Source: Aurantibacter sp042094015 | Lineage (GTDB): Bacteria; Bacteroidota; Bacteroidia; Flavobacteriales; Flavobacteriaceae | Direction: 5' to 3' | DNA length: 37,739 bases | Assembly: GCF_042094015.1 (NCBI RefSeq) | Contig: NZ_JBELDZ010000017.1 | Span: 1 to 37,739 of the forward strand | Shown here: positions 1-8,558 of the stretch, piece after piece | Position numbering within the stretch: position 1 is the stretch's first letter | How the letters are laid out: each line of letters opens with the position of its first letter | Program-made: the position numbers and the translations under genes | Notes under the pieces: model-generated | The model's database searches: none | What the model saw: the letters and a program-made list of their open reading frames with translations, nothing else | Told to the model about the DNA's origin: nothing

Positions 1-57
1 TAGAGCATCTGACTGTTAATCAGAGGGTCCTAAGTTCGAGTCTTAGAAGAGGAGCCA
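1..57 (+). tRNA. tRNA-Asn (GTT), 5' end cut off
   Basis: This is the 3' part of a tRNA that starts before the window. The anticodon stem-loop is visible at about 7-23 with a CTGTTAA loop, which gives anticodon GTT (Asn). A T-arm with the usual TTCGAGT loop follows. The 3' acceptor strand AAGAGGA and an encoded GCCA end occupy 47-57. The D-arm and the 5' acceptor strand are missing because of the window edge, not because the gene is broken. Confidence 0.93.
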
Positions 58-63
58 AATGGG

Positions 64-100
64 AAAAGCCTTTACAGAAATGTAAGGGCTTTTATTTTTT
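64..100 (+). terminator. Intrinsic terminator after tRNA-Asn
   Basis: A 12-bp stem (64-75 with 82-93, one G-T wobble) with a six-base loop is followed by a T-rich run (91-100). It lies seven bases after the tRNA 3' end, so it probably ends the tRNA transcript. Confidence 0.8.
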
Positions 101-140
101 GTATAACTAAATAAGTAAGGTCAAACTTCTCTTGTTTATC

Positions 141-148
141 TATATTTG
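141..148 (+). promoter_or_regulatory. -7 promoter element of rsmI
   Basis: TATATTTG is a perfect match to the Bacteroidota -7 consensus TAnnTTTG. It lies 20 bases before the rsmI start codon, so the leader would be about 15 bases. No TTG was found at the expected -33 distance. Confidence 0.5.
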
Positions 149-168
149 TATTCTAAAAAGATTTCTAA

Positions 169-837
169 ATGCTATACTTAGTCCCAACACCAATAGGAAA
201 TTTAGAAGATATAACACTTCGTGCTTTAAGAGTTTTAAAAGAAGTTGATGTTATTTTGGCTGAAGATACACGTACATCTGGAAAATTATTGAAGCATTTT
301 GAGATTACAACACAAATGCAAAGTCACCATATGCATAACGAGCATAAAACAATAGATAATTTAATTAAGCGATTAAAATCTGGTGAGAAAATTGCAATAA
401 TTAGTGATGCAGGAACACCAGCAATTTCAGACCCAGGATTCTTATTAACTAGAGCTTGTGTAGAAAATAATATAGAGGTTAATTGTTTGCCTGGCGCAAC
501 TGCATTTGTGCCTGCATTAGTTAATAGTGGTCTACCAAACGATAAATTTATTTTTGAAGGTTTTTTGCCAGTAAAAAAAGGTAGACAAACACGCTTTAAA
601 TTATTAGCAGAAGAAACTAGGACTATTATTTTTTACGAAAGCCCGCATAAATTAATTAAAACATTAGGTCATTTTTGTGAGTATTTTGGAGAAGAAAGAC
701 AAGTGTCTGTTTCTAGAGAAATAACAAAAATGTATGAAGAAACTATTCGTGGAACCGCCAAAGAAGTTCTAGAATATTATACTAATAAACCACCAAAAGG
801 AGAAATAGTTATTGTGGTGGCAGGTGTTTCTAAATAA
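169..837 (+). CDS. rsmI: 16S rRNA (cytidine-1402-2'-O)-methyltransferase
   Basis: RsmI uses S-adenosylmethionine to 2'-O-methylate C1402 in the decoding centre of 16S rRNA and acts in the cytoplasm. The 222-residue protein is a tetrapyrrole-methylase-fold enzyme. The N-terminus LVPTPIGNLEDITLRAL, the AEDTRTS segment (about residues 31-37) and the GTPAISDPGF motif (about 83-92) are family signatures. At 222 residues it is shorter than the E. coli protein (about 286) and lacks the C-terminal extension, which from memory is common in Bacteroidota. The ATG is supported by the -7 promoter element 20 bases upstream and by the family N-terminus. It stands alone between the tRNA-Asn terminator and ricT. 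Confidence 0.95.
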   Translation: MLYLVPTPIGNLEDITLRALRVLKEVDVILAEDTRTSGKLLKHFEITTQMQSHHMHNEHKTIDNLIKRLKSGEKIAIISDAGTPAISDPGFLLTRACVENNIEVNCLPGATAFVPALVNSGLPNDKFIFEGFLPVKKGRQTRFKLLAEETRTIIFYESPHKLIKTLGHFCEYFGEERQVSVSREITKMYEETIRGTAKEVLEYYTNKPPKGEIVIVVAGVSK

Positions 838-965
838 GCGAAATTCATTTTAATCGTCACCTTAAAAAACAGGTAAAAAATAATTATCGAAGCTCAGAGT
901 AATTTCTTACTTTTTATCTCGTTATAATAATAGTATATTTACAATTATTTATCATTTTAATCGTC

Positions 966-986
966 TTCTAAAACTTAGTTTTAGAA
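966..986. promoter_or_regulatory. Perfect 21-nt palindrome in ricT leader
   Basis: TTCTAAAACT and AGTTTTAGAA are perfect inverted arms around one central T. The element lies 22 bases upstream of the ricT start codon. A TATATTTA box (934-941, one mismatch to the -7 consensus) lies upstream, so the palindrome would be in the transcribed leader. It could be an operator or an RNA hairpin. A near copy lies before the AraC-type gene at 23199-23217. Confidence 0.4.
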
Positions 987-1008
987 TCTACATATATAAA
1001 TCACACAC

Positions 1009-2364
1009 ATGGCTTGTCAAAGTTGTTCAACAAAAGATGGTCAACCTAAAGGTTGTAAAAGTAACGGAACTTGCGGTACGGATAGTTGTAATAAACTAAC
1101 TGTTTTCGATTGGTTATCTAATATGTCACTACCAAGCAACGAAAAACCGTTTGATTGGGTTGAGGTTCGTTTTAAAAACGGACGTAAAGAGTTTTATAAA
1201 AACACAGAAAATTTATCGTTAAGTATTGGAGATGTTGTCGCAACACAAGCACAATCTGGTCATGATATTGGAATGGTTACTCTTTCGGGTGAATTAGTTC
1301 GCGTTCAAATGAAACGTAAAAAAGTCAATCCAAATAGAACTGAAGAAATTAAAAAAGTATATAGAAAAGCTTCACAAAAGGATATAGATATTTGGTCTAC
1401 AGCTCGAGATAGAGAAGAGCCTATGAAGGTAAAAGCGCGCCAGTTTGCTATAGACTTAAAGCTTAAAATGAAAATCTCAGATATTGAGTTTCAGGGAGAT
1501 GCAAGTAAGGCAACATTCTATTACACAGCTGAAGAACGCGTAGATTTTAGAGAGTTAATAAAACTGTTTGCTAAAGAATTCCGAACAAGAATAGAAATGA
1601 AACAAGTTGGTTTTCGTCAAGAAGCTTCTCGTTTAGGAGGAATTGGTTCTTGTGGACGCGAATTATGCTGCTCTACATGGCTAACAGATTTTAGATCAGT
1701 AAGCACAAGTGCTGCAAGATATCAGCAATTATCACTTAATCCACAAAAATTAGCTGGACAATGTGGTAAATTAAAGTGTTGTTTAAATTATGAATTAGAC
1801 TCATATTTAGATGCGTTAAGAGGATTACCAAAACCAGAGACGAAACTATATACAGAAAAAGGAACAGCTGTTTGTCAGAAAACGGATATTTTTAAAGGTC
1901 ATCTTTGGTATGCTTATGAAGGTGAATGGATGAATTGGCACTTAATAACAAAAGAACAGGCAAACGAAATTATTACTTTAAATCGTAAAAAAGAAAAAGT
2001 AGCTAATTTAGAAGATTATGCAGCGACATTAATAGTTGAAGCTAAAGTAGAATTTGAAAACGTAGTAGGGCAAGATAGTTTAACACGTTTTGACCAACCT
2101 AAATCTAAAAACAAGAATAATCGTAATAAAAAACGACCGAACAATCGTAATAAAAAACAATCTGATAATCGTACAGATGCGCCTACAAGACCAGAACGTA
2201 AGCCTAGGCCAAAACAGGCTCAGAGTTCGAATGGTAAAAATACAGATGTTATAACGGATAGATCAAAAAATAACAGACCTAATAAACGCAGAAAACCTCA
2301 AGCGAAACAGAGTCCAGATAAAAATACTAATAACTCAACATCAAGCAATGATAAAAAAGAATAA
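1009..2364 (+). CDS. ricT: PSP1-domain Ric-complex subunit RicT-like
   Basis: This 451-residue protein belongs to the PSP1/RicT (YaaT) family. In Bacillus, RicT forms an iron-sulfur-containing complex with RicA and RicF that affects RNase Y; whether it does so here is unknown. Visible features are an N-terminal cysteine cluster (Cys at about 3, 6, 16, 22, 27), a central PSP1 region (about residues 95-190), and two paired motifs, CGRELCC and CGKLKCC (about 215-260), that are probable metal or Fe-S ligands. Residues from about 365 to the end form a low-complexity tail rich in Lys, Arg and Asn, possibly RNA-binding. The 3' end overlaps gldH by 17 bases, so the two are probably co-transcribed and translationally coupled. 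Confidence 0.85.
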   Translation: MACQSCSTKDGQPKGCKSNGTCGTDSCNKLTVFDWLSNMSLPSNEKPFDWVEVRFKNGRKEFYKNTENLSLSIGDVVATQAQSGHDIGMVTLSGELVRVQMKRKKVNPNRTEEIKKVYRKASQKDIDIWSTARDREEPMKVKARQFAIDLKLKMKISDIEFQGDASKATFYYTAEERVDFRELIKLFAKEFRTRIEMKQVGFRQEASRLGGIGSCGRELCCSTWLTDFRSVSTSAARYQQLSLNPQKLAGQCGKLKCCLNYELDSYLDALRGLPKPETKLYTEKGTAVCQKTDIFKGHLWYAYEGEWMNWHLITKEQANEIITLNRKKEKVANLEDYAATLIVEAKVEFENVVGQDSLTRFDQPKSKNKNNRNKKRPNNRNKKQSDNRTDAPTRPERKPRPKQAQSSNGKNTDVITDRSKNNRPNKRRKPQAKQSPDKNTNNSTSSNDKKE

Positions 2365-2836
2365 TTTTTATCTGTTTTTATTAATACTTTTTTGCTTTTC
2401 ATGCGATAGTCAAGCAGTTTTTGACGAGTATAAAAGTTTTTCTAACGCTTGGAATAAAGATGAAATAGTAAGTTTTAATGTTAATCCAAACGATAGTATT
2501 AATCCATATAATCTATTTGTTAATGTTAGAAATACAAATGCTTATAAGTACAAGAATTTGTTTTTAATTGTTGAAATGGATTTCCCAAATGGTAAAGTAG
2601 TTACAGATACATTGGAGTATAATATGGCAGACAAAACAGGTGCTTTATTAGGCGAAGGAATTTCTACTACAAAAACCAGTAAGTTATGGTATAAGGAAGC
2701 GGTTAAGTTTCTTGAGCATGGCGATTACAAGGTTAAAATACAGCATGCTATGCGTAAAAATGGCGAAGTAAATGGTGTTGTAAACTTAGAAGGTATTACA
2801 GATATAGGGTTCAGAATTGAGAAAATAATTAAATAA
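2348..2836 (+). CDS. gldH: Gliding motility lipoprotein GldH
   Basis: This 162-residue lipoprotein is required for gliding in Flavobacterium and is linked to the Gld/T9SS machinery in the cell envelope. The N-terminus is a lipoprotein signal peptide: a Lys/Asn-rich start, a hydrophobic core, and a lipobox ending at Cys19 (CFSC). The mature part has the GldH pattern, including WNKDEIVSF, NPYNLFVNVRNT, a central DTLEYNMADKTGALLG block and the closing GITDIGFRIEK. The length fits the family. The start codon lies inside ricT, with a 17-base overlap in another frame. The ricT-gldH-PBP1A order is, from memory, common in Flavobacteriaceae. Confidence 0.92.
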   Translation: MIKKNNFYLFLLILFCFSCDSQAVFDEYKSFSNAWNKDEIVSFNVNPNDSINPYNLFVNVRNTNAYKYKNLFLIVEMDFPNGKVVTDTLEYNMADKTGALLGEGISTTKTSKLWYKEAVKFLEHGDYKVKIQHAMRKNGEVNGVVNLEGITDIGFRIEKIIK

Positions 2837-2901
2837 TATTGTTTCTATAAGGGATTATTAAAGTCTTAAAAAGAAAAAATATTAATAGAAAGAACAAGCA
2901 C

Positions 2902-5232
2902 ATGGCAACAGCAAAAAAACAAGAAACATCAGATTACGATAAATTTGTCCGTTGGTTTTGGATGCTTTTTTTAGGTGGTATTTTAGCAGTAGTTTTAATA
3001 TTTTTCTTAGCGTCTAAAGGAAAATTAGGAGAATTACCAGATCATAGGCAGTTGGAGAACCCTAATACAAATTTAGCGTCAGAAATTATTTCTTCAGATG
3101 GAAAAACGTTAGCAAAATTCTATTTTAAAGACAACAGAACAAGAGTGTCATTTGAGGAATTACCAAAACATTTAATAGATGCTTTAGTTGCAACTGAAGA
3201 TGTTAGGTTTTACGAGCATTCAGGAATAGATGCACGTGGAACATTAAGAGCATTTCTTACTTTAGGAAGAGGTGGAGGAGCAAGTACGATATCTCAACAA
3301 TTAGCTAAGCAATTATTTACAAAACAAGTTTCAGGTAATAAGTTGGGTAGAGTTTTTCAGAAAATTAAGGAATGGGTTATAGCCGTTCGTTTGGAAAGAC
3401 AATACACCAAAGAGGAGATTATTACACAATATTTTAATATTTATGATTTTGGTAATTTTGGAGATGGTATACGTTCGGCTTCAAGAATTTATTTTGGTAA
3501 AGAACCTAAAGATTTAGATGTTAAAGAATCTGCTATGTTGGTTGGAATGTTTAAAAACTCATCGTTATATAATCCAAGACCAAGTAGAAACCCAATTGGT
3601 ACTAGAAATCGTAGAAATACTGTTTTAAGTCAAATGGTTAAATATGATGTTTTAAGCGAAAAAGTAAAGGATTCAATTTCTAAAAGAGAATTAGATTTAA
3701 AATATACACCTGAGTCTCATAGAGACGGAACTGCTACTTATTTTAGAGCTTATTTAAAAGAATATATGAAAGATTGGATTGATAAAAATCCAAAACCTGA
3801 TGGAACAAAATTCAACCTGTACAATGGTGGTTTAAAAATTTACACAACAATAGATTCAAGGATGCAAGCTTATGCAGAAAATGCTGTAAGTACTCATCTA
3901 AAAGCTTTACAGAAAGAATTTTTTGTTCAAAACACACCTAAAAGAAATCCTACAGCACCATTTTTAGATTTAGATAAACAGGAAATTAAAGATCTAATGA
4001 ACCGTTCTATCAAACAATCAGAACGTTGGCGTAAAATGAAATACGATTTAAAAAAGCCAGAAAAAGAAATTTATGCCTCATTCGAGAAACCAACACCTAT
4101 GAGTATTTTTACATGGGATAGAGGCGAAGTAGATACAATTATGAAGCCAATGGATTCAATGCGTTATTATAAGCATTTTTTACGTGCTGGAATGATGAGT
4201 ATGAACCCACAATCGGGACACGTAAAAGCTTGGGTTGGAGGATTTAATTATCGTCATTTTCAATATGATATGGTTAAACAAGGTAAACGACAGGTAGGTT
4301 CTACATTTAAGCCTTTTGTGTATGCCACGGCAATAGATCAATTGCACATGTCTCCTTGCGAAAAATTACCACGTTCTCAAATTACAATAGAAGCTGGTAA
4401 AATGGGTAATACGTTAGCATGGACACCAAAAAACAGTGATGGGAAATATGGTGGAGAATTAACACTTAAAGATGCTTTAGCTAATTCTGTTAATACCATA
4501 ACAGCACGTTTAATGGATAAAGTTGGTCCAGCACAAGTAAGTGATTTAGCTAAAAAATTAGGAGTAACATCAAATATTCCTCCAGTACCATCAATAGCTC
4601 TAGGAACTCCAGATATAAGTGTTTACGAAATGGTTGGTGCTTATAGTACTTTTGCCAACAAAGGGGTTTATATAGAACCTATAATGGTTACTGTTATTGC
4701 TGATAAAAACGATACGGTTTTAGAACAGTTTTTACCAAAAACTAAAGATGTTTTAAGTGAGGAAACAGCTTATGTAACGGTTAAGTTAATGGAAGGTGTA
4801 ACTAATTCTGGCTCTGGAAGACGCTTAAGAACAAAAGGCGCAGAAAAATGGAATTCTGTATATAAAGAGGTTATTACTGGTTATCCTTACGAGTTTACAA
4901 ATGATATAGCAGGAAAAACAGGGACCACGCAAAACCAAAGTGATGGTTGGTTTATGGGAATGGTTCCAAACCTTGTAACTGGTGTTTGGGTTGGAGGAGA
5001 AGATAGAGCAACGCATTTTAAAAGTATAACTTATGGTCAAGGCGCAACTATGGCATTACCAATTTGGGGAATGTATATGAAAGATTGTTATGCCGACAAA
5101 GATTTAGAAATTTCTGATGCTAAATTTGACGAACCTAAAGATTTATCTATAGAAGTAGATTGTGATAAGTATGAAGAAACATCAAAAGAAGAGGTAGAAA
5201 CTGACTCTTCAATAGATGGTTTAGAGTTATAA
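2902..5232 (+). CDS. mrcA: Class A penicillin-binding protein 1A
   Basis: This is a bifunctional peptidoglycan synthase: a glycosyltransferase that polymerises lipid II and a transpeptidase that cross-links stem peptides in the periplasm. A short cytoplasmic N-terminus is followed by one membrane anchor (about residues 18-36). The GT51 domain shows the catalytic-Glu motif ATEDVRFYEHSGID (Glu99) and the STISQQLAKQLFT motif. The transpeptidase domain has all three penicilloyl-serine signatures: STFK (Ser467, Lys470), SVN (529-531) and KTG (672-674). The 776-residue length is normal for class A PBPs in this phylum. An acidic tail after about residue 735 is probably disordered. It follows gldH after 65 bases and may share its transcript. 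Confidence 0.95.
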   Translation: MATAKKQETSDYDKFVRWFWMLFLGGILAVVLIFFLASKGKLGELPDHRQLENPNTNLASEIISSDGKTLAKFYFKDNRTRVSFEELPKHLIDALVATEDVRFYEHSGIDARGTLRAFLTLGRGGGASTISQQLAKQLFTKQVSGNKLGRVFQKIKEWVIAVRLERQYTKEEIITQYFNIYDFGNFGDGIRSASRIYFGKEPKDLDVKESAMLVGMFKNSSLYNPRPSRNPIGTRNRRNTVLSQMVKYDVLSEKVKDSISKRELDLKYTPESHRDGTATYFRAYLKEYMKDWIDKNPKPDGTKFNLYNGGLKIYTTIDSRMQAYAENAVSTHLKALQKEFFVQNTPKRNPTAPFLDLDKQEIKDLMNRSIKQSERWRKMKYDLKKPEKEIYASFEKPTPMSIFTWDRGEVDTIMKPMDSMRYYKHFLRAGMMSMNPQSGHVKAWVGGFNYRHFQYDMVKQGKRQVGSTFKPFVYATAIDQLHMSPCEKLPRSQITIEAGKMGNTLAWTPKNSDGKYGGELTLKDALANSVNTITARLMDKVGPAQVSDLAKKLGVTSNIPPVPSIALGTPDISVYEMVGAYSTFANKGVYIEPIMVTVIADKNDTVLEQFLPKTKDVLSEETAYVTVKLMEGVTNSGSGRRLRTKGAEKWNSVYKEVITGYPYEFTNDIAGKTGTTQNQSDGWFMGMVPNLVTGVWVGGEDRATHFKSITYGQGATMALPIWGMYMKDCYADKDLEISDAKFDEPKDLSIEVDCDKYEETSKEEVETDSSIDGLEL

Positions 5233-5274
5233 TTAGAAATTTACAGTTAAAATATACAAATAAAAAAACACTAT

Positions 5275-5976
5275 ATGATTTCAAAAAAAGTAAATAATGT
5301 TCAAGATGCCTTAAGTGGTGTTAGTAACGATATGACTTTTATGCTTGGTGGATTTGGATTATGCGGTATTCCAGAAAATGCTATAGCAGAATTGGTTAAA
5401 AAGAATGTAAACGGATTGACTTGTATATCTAATAATGCAGGTGTAGACGATTTTGGTTTGGGACTTTTATTACACGGAAAACAAATTAAGAAAATGGTAT
5501 CTTCTTATGTTGGAGAAAATGATGAGTTTGAACGTCAAATGTTATCTGGCGAATTAGATGTCGAGCTTATTCCTCAAGGAACTTTAGCTGAACGTTGTAG
5601 AGCTTCACAAGCTGGATTTCCTGCAATTTATACACCAGCAGGTTATGGTACTGAAGTAGCTGAAGGAAAAGAAACTAGAGAATTTGATGGTAAAATGTAT
5701 GTTTTAGAACATGCTTTTAAAGCCGATTTCTCTTTTGTTAAAGCTTGGAAAGGTGATGCAGCAGGAAATTTAATATTTAAAGGAACTTCAAGAAATTTTA
5801 ATCCTGTTATGTGTGGTGCAGCTAAAATAACAGTTGCTGAGGTAGAAGAATTAGTTCCTGTTGGTGAATTAGATCCAAATCAAATCCATATACCAGGGAT
5901 TTTTGTACAGCGTATTTTTCAAGGTGAGACTTACGAGAAACGCATTGAACAAAGAACAGTTAGACAGACGTCTTAA
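5275..5976 (+). CDS. scoA: 3-oxoacid CoA-transferase subunit A
   Basis: This is the alpha subunit of a succinyl-CoA:3-ketoacid CoA-transferase, which moves CoA between succinyl-CoA and acetoacetate for ketone-body or branched-chain carbon use. The 233-residue protein shows the type I CoA-transferase glycine-rich segment near residues 23-35 (MLGGFGLCGIPENAI), the ISNNAGVDDFGLG motif and the later AGFPAIYTPAGYGT segment. The catalytic Glu is in the partner subunit encoded 15 bases downstream, so the two form one operon. An AtoD-like acetate transferase is an alternative substrate assignment; the Sco assignment rests on overall resemblance. Confidence 0.9.
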   Translation: MISKKVNNVQDALSGVSNDMTFMLGGFGLCGIPENAIAELVKKNVNGLTCISNNAGVDDFGLGLLLHGKQIKKMVSSYVGENDEFERQMLSGELDVELIPQGTLAERCRASQAGFPAIYTPAGYGTEVAEGKETREFDGKMYVLEHAFKADFSFVKAWKGDAAGNLIFKGTSRNFNPVMCGAAKITVAEVEELVPVGELDPNQIHIPGIFVQRIFQGETYEKRIEQRTVRQTS

Positions 5977-5991
5977 TTAACAAATTAAATT

Positions 5992-6645
5992 ATGTTAGAC
6001 AAAATAGGAATAGCAAAACGTATAGCACAAGAAGTACAAGATGGATACTATGTTAATTTAGGAATTGGAATTCCAACTTTAGTAGCTAATTACGTAAGAG
6101 AAGATATAGAAGTAGAATTTCAAAGTGAAAATGGTGTACTTGGAATGGGACCGTTTCCTTTTGATGGCGAAGAAGACGCAGATATTATTAACGCAGGAAA
6201 ACAAACGATTACTACCTTACCTGGCGCAAGTTTCTTTGATTCAGCAACAAGTTTCTCTATGATACGTGGACAACACGTAGATTTAACTATTTTAGGAGCT
6301 ATGGAGGTTTCAGAAAATGGAGATATAGCCAATTGGAAAATTCCTGGAAAAATGGTTAAAGGTATGGGCGGAGCAATGGATTTAGTAGCTTCGGCTGAAA
6401 ATATTATTGTTGCAATGATGCACACAAATAGAGCTGGTGCTTCTAAATTATTAAAAAGATGTAGTTTACCTTTAACTGGTGTTAATTGTGTGAAAAAGGT
6501 AGTAACAAATCTTGCAGTATTAGAAGTTACAGAGAATGGTTTTAAGCTATTAGAAAGAGCTCCTGGAGTTTCAGTTGAAGATATTCAAAATGCTACAGAA
6601 GGCGAATTAATTATTGATGGTGAAATTCCAGAAATGAAAATTTAA
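5992..6645 (+). CDS. scoB: 3-oxoacid CoA-transferase subunit B
   Basis: This is the beta subunit of the CoA-transferase, 217 residues. It carries the SENGVLGMGP active-site motif, whose Glu46 forms the glutamyl-CoA thioester intermediate in this family. NLGIGIPTL (22-30) and GAMEVSENGDIANWKIPGK are further family signatures. It lies 15 bases after scoA and ends 20 bases before a bidirectional terminator shared with the convergent ABC gene. Confidence 0.92.
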   Translation: MLDKIGIAKRIAQEVQDGYYVNLGIGIPTLVANYVREDIEVEFQSENGVLGMGPFPFDGEEDADIINAGKQTITTLPGASFFDSATSFSMIRGQHVDLTILGAMEVSENGDIANWKIPGKMVKGMGGAMDLVASAENIIVAMMHTNRAGASKLLKRCSLPLTGVNCVKKVVTNLAVLEVTENGFKLLERAPGVSVEDIQNATEGELIIDGEIPEMKI

Positions 6646-6665
6646 TTATTTTTCACATACTTATT

Positions 6666-6698
6666 AAAAAAGACTACTGATTATTAGTGGTCTTTTTT
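6666..6698. terminator. Bidirectional terminator, scoB / ABC ATPase
   Basis: A run of A, then GACTACT, loop GATTATT, AGTGGTC and a run of T form a 13-bp stem (with one wobble). The A and T tracts let it act on both strands. It lies between the convergent ends of scoB and the ABC gene. Confidence 0.85.
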
Positions 6699-6705
6699 AT
6701 TATTG

Positions 6706-8382
6706 TTAAATACCTTTTGGAATAGCATTAATAAGTGCTTTAGTGTAAGGTTTTTTTGGATTTTTATATATAGTATCGGCATCTCCTAGTTCTTCTATGT
6801 TGCCTTTATTCATAACAAGAAGCTGATCACTCATGTATTTAACAACTGCTAAATCATGTGAGATAAAAATGTATGTAAATCCAAATTTTTCTTTTAATTC
6901 ATTTAATAAATTAAGAACCTGAGCTTGAACCGAAATATCTAAAGCAGAAACAGATTCATCACAAACAATAAGTTTTGGTTGTAAAGCAATAGTTCTTGCA
7001 ATTCCAATGCGTTGGCGTTGTCCACCAGAAAATTCGTGTGGATATCTATTAAAAGCAGTTTCATCTAAACCTACACGTTCTAATAGTTCTAGTGTTTTTA
7101 ATTTGCATTCAGTTTTAGTTGCATACAGTTTATGGACTAACATTGGTTCCATAATTGTTTCTCCAACAGATCTACGCGGGTTTAAAGACGAATACGGATC
7201 TTGAAATATAATCTGAATTTCCTTTCTAAAACTTACCATTTCTGAAGTAGATAATTTAGTAATATCGATACCTTTATATAATATTTGTCCAGCTGTTGCT
7301 TTATCTAGATTTAGAATAGCATTTCCAAGTGTGCTTTTTCCACAACCAGATTCACCAACTAAACCTAAAGTTTCTCCTTCATAGACATTAAAACTTACGT
7401 TATTTACAGCTTTAAAACTTTCTGTTCTACCAAACAATCCAGTTTTAGACAAGAATTCTTTTTCTACATTTTTAACTTGTAATAAAGGTTGATTTCCGTA
7501 TAATTTTTCGTGATGAATTTTTCTATCTAAAGATGTATATTCTTTAGATGTTTCATCTTCGTTTAAAATTGAACTAACAGTTGGTAAACGTTTTAATCTA
7601 ATATCTAAACTTGGTCTTGAAGCTATTAAAGCTTTTGTGTATTTATGTTCTGGTGTGTTAAAAATAGCTTCTGCAGAATTTTGCTCTACAATTTCACCTT
7701 TATACATAACTAAAACCCGATCTGCAATTTGAGAAATTAAAGATAAATCATGAGTAATAAATAGAACACTCATTTTGGTTTGCTGTTGTAGTTCTTTAAG
7801 TAACAAAATTATTTCTTCTTGTACTGTAACATCTAAAGCTGTTGTTGGCTCGTCTGCAATTAATAAATCTGGTTTACAAGAAATTGCCATTGCAATCATA
7901 ACACGTTGCTTTTGTCCGCCAGAAATTTCGTGCGGATAAGCTTTATAAACTCGTTCAGGATTAGGTAGCTTAACTTGTTCTAGTAACTGTAAAACTTCTG
8001 CTTTTAATTCTGATTTAGATAAGTTTGTGTGTTGTTGTAAAATCTCTTCAACTTGTTTCCCACAACGCATACTTGGATTTAAAGAACTCATTGGTTCTTG
8101 AAAAATCATTGCTATATTGTTTCCTCTAAGAGATTGAAATACTTTAGGGCTTATGCGTGTAATATTTTCTTTATTAAAATAAATATCACCAGAAGTAATG
8201 CTGGCTAATTTATTAGGAAGTAATCCCATTAAAGCTAAAGAAGAAACTGATTTTCCTGAACCAGATTCACCTACAATACCTAAAATTTCATTTTTATTTA
8301 AATGATAAGAAATACCTTTAATCACTTCTTTTTTTCCAAAGGAAATATATAAATCTTTAACCTGTATAATATGCTTATTCAA
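6706..8382 (-). CDS. Double ABC ATPase, peptide/nickel uptake type
   Basis: Two complete ABC domains lie in one 558-residue chain, as in YejF/GsiA-type proteins (fused DppD-DppF equivalents) that power di- and oligopeptide uptake. Domain 1 has Walker A GESGSGKS (38-45), signature SGGQKQR and Walker B with IADEPTTALD. Domain 2 has Walker A GESGCGKS (from about residue 343), signature SGGQRQR and Walker B with CDESVSALD. Each is followed by the extra oligopeptide-transporter C-terminal segment. The initiation codon is TTG: an in-frame TAA lies 15 bases upstream and the reading starts MNKHIIQVKDL, typical of the family. No permease or binding-protein gene is adjacent, so the partners must be elsewhere. 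Confidence 0.93.
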   Translation of the reverse strand: MNKHIIQVKDLYISFGKKEVIKGISYHLNKNEILGIVGESGSGKSVSSLALMGLLPNKLASITSGDIYFNKENITRISPKVFQSLRGNNIAMIFQEPMSSLNPSMRCGKQVEEILQQHTNLSKSELKAEVLQLLEQVKLPNPERVYKAYPHEISGGQKQRVMIAMAISCKPDLLIADEPTTALDVTVQEEIILLLKELQQQTKMSVLFITHDLSLISQIADRVLVMYKGEIVEQNSAEAIFNTPEHKYTKALIASRPSLDIRLKRLPTVSSILNEDETSKEYTSLDRKIHHEKLYGNQPLLQVKNVEKEFLSKTGLFGRTESFKAVNNVSFNVYEGETLGLVGESGCGKSTLGNAILNLDKATAGQILYKGIDITKLSTSEMVSFRKEIQIIFQDPYSSLNPRRSVGETIMEPMLVHKLYATKTECKLKTLELLERVGLDETAFNRYPHEFSGGQRQRIGIARTIALQPKLIVCDESVSALDISVQAQVLNLLNELKEKFGFTYIFISHDLAVVKYMSDQLLVMNKGNIEELGDADTIYKNPKKPYTKALINAIPKGI

Positions 8383-8490
8383 AATTACTTTTTATGCTAA
8401 TTTAAAACAAAGAACAGAACGATTATGTGTCCGAGTTAGATTTGATAAAATGTTAAAATTTAATCATAAAAATTATTACATATTTAATAA

Positions 8491-8523
8491 TTTGGTTTGT
8501 ATATTAAATTATTTATACATTTA
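8491..8523 (+). promoter_or_regulatory. Probable promoter of the M43 protease gene
   Basis: TTTG (8491-8494) and TACATTTA (8516-8523, one mismatch to TAnnTTTG) are separated by 21 bases. This spacing fits Bacteroidota promoters, and the start codon is 35 bases downstream. Confidence 0.4.
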
Positions 8524-8558
8524 TACCGAACAAAAAATCAACCAAACCATTTTATCTT

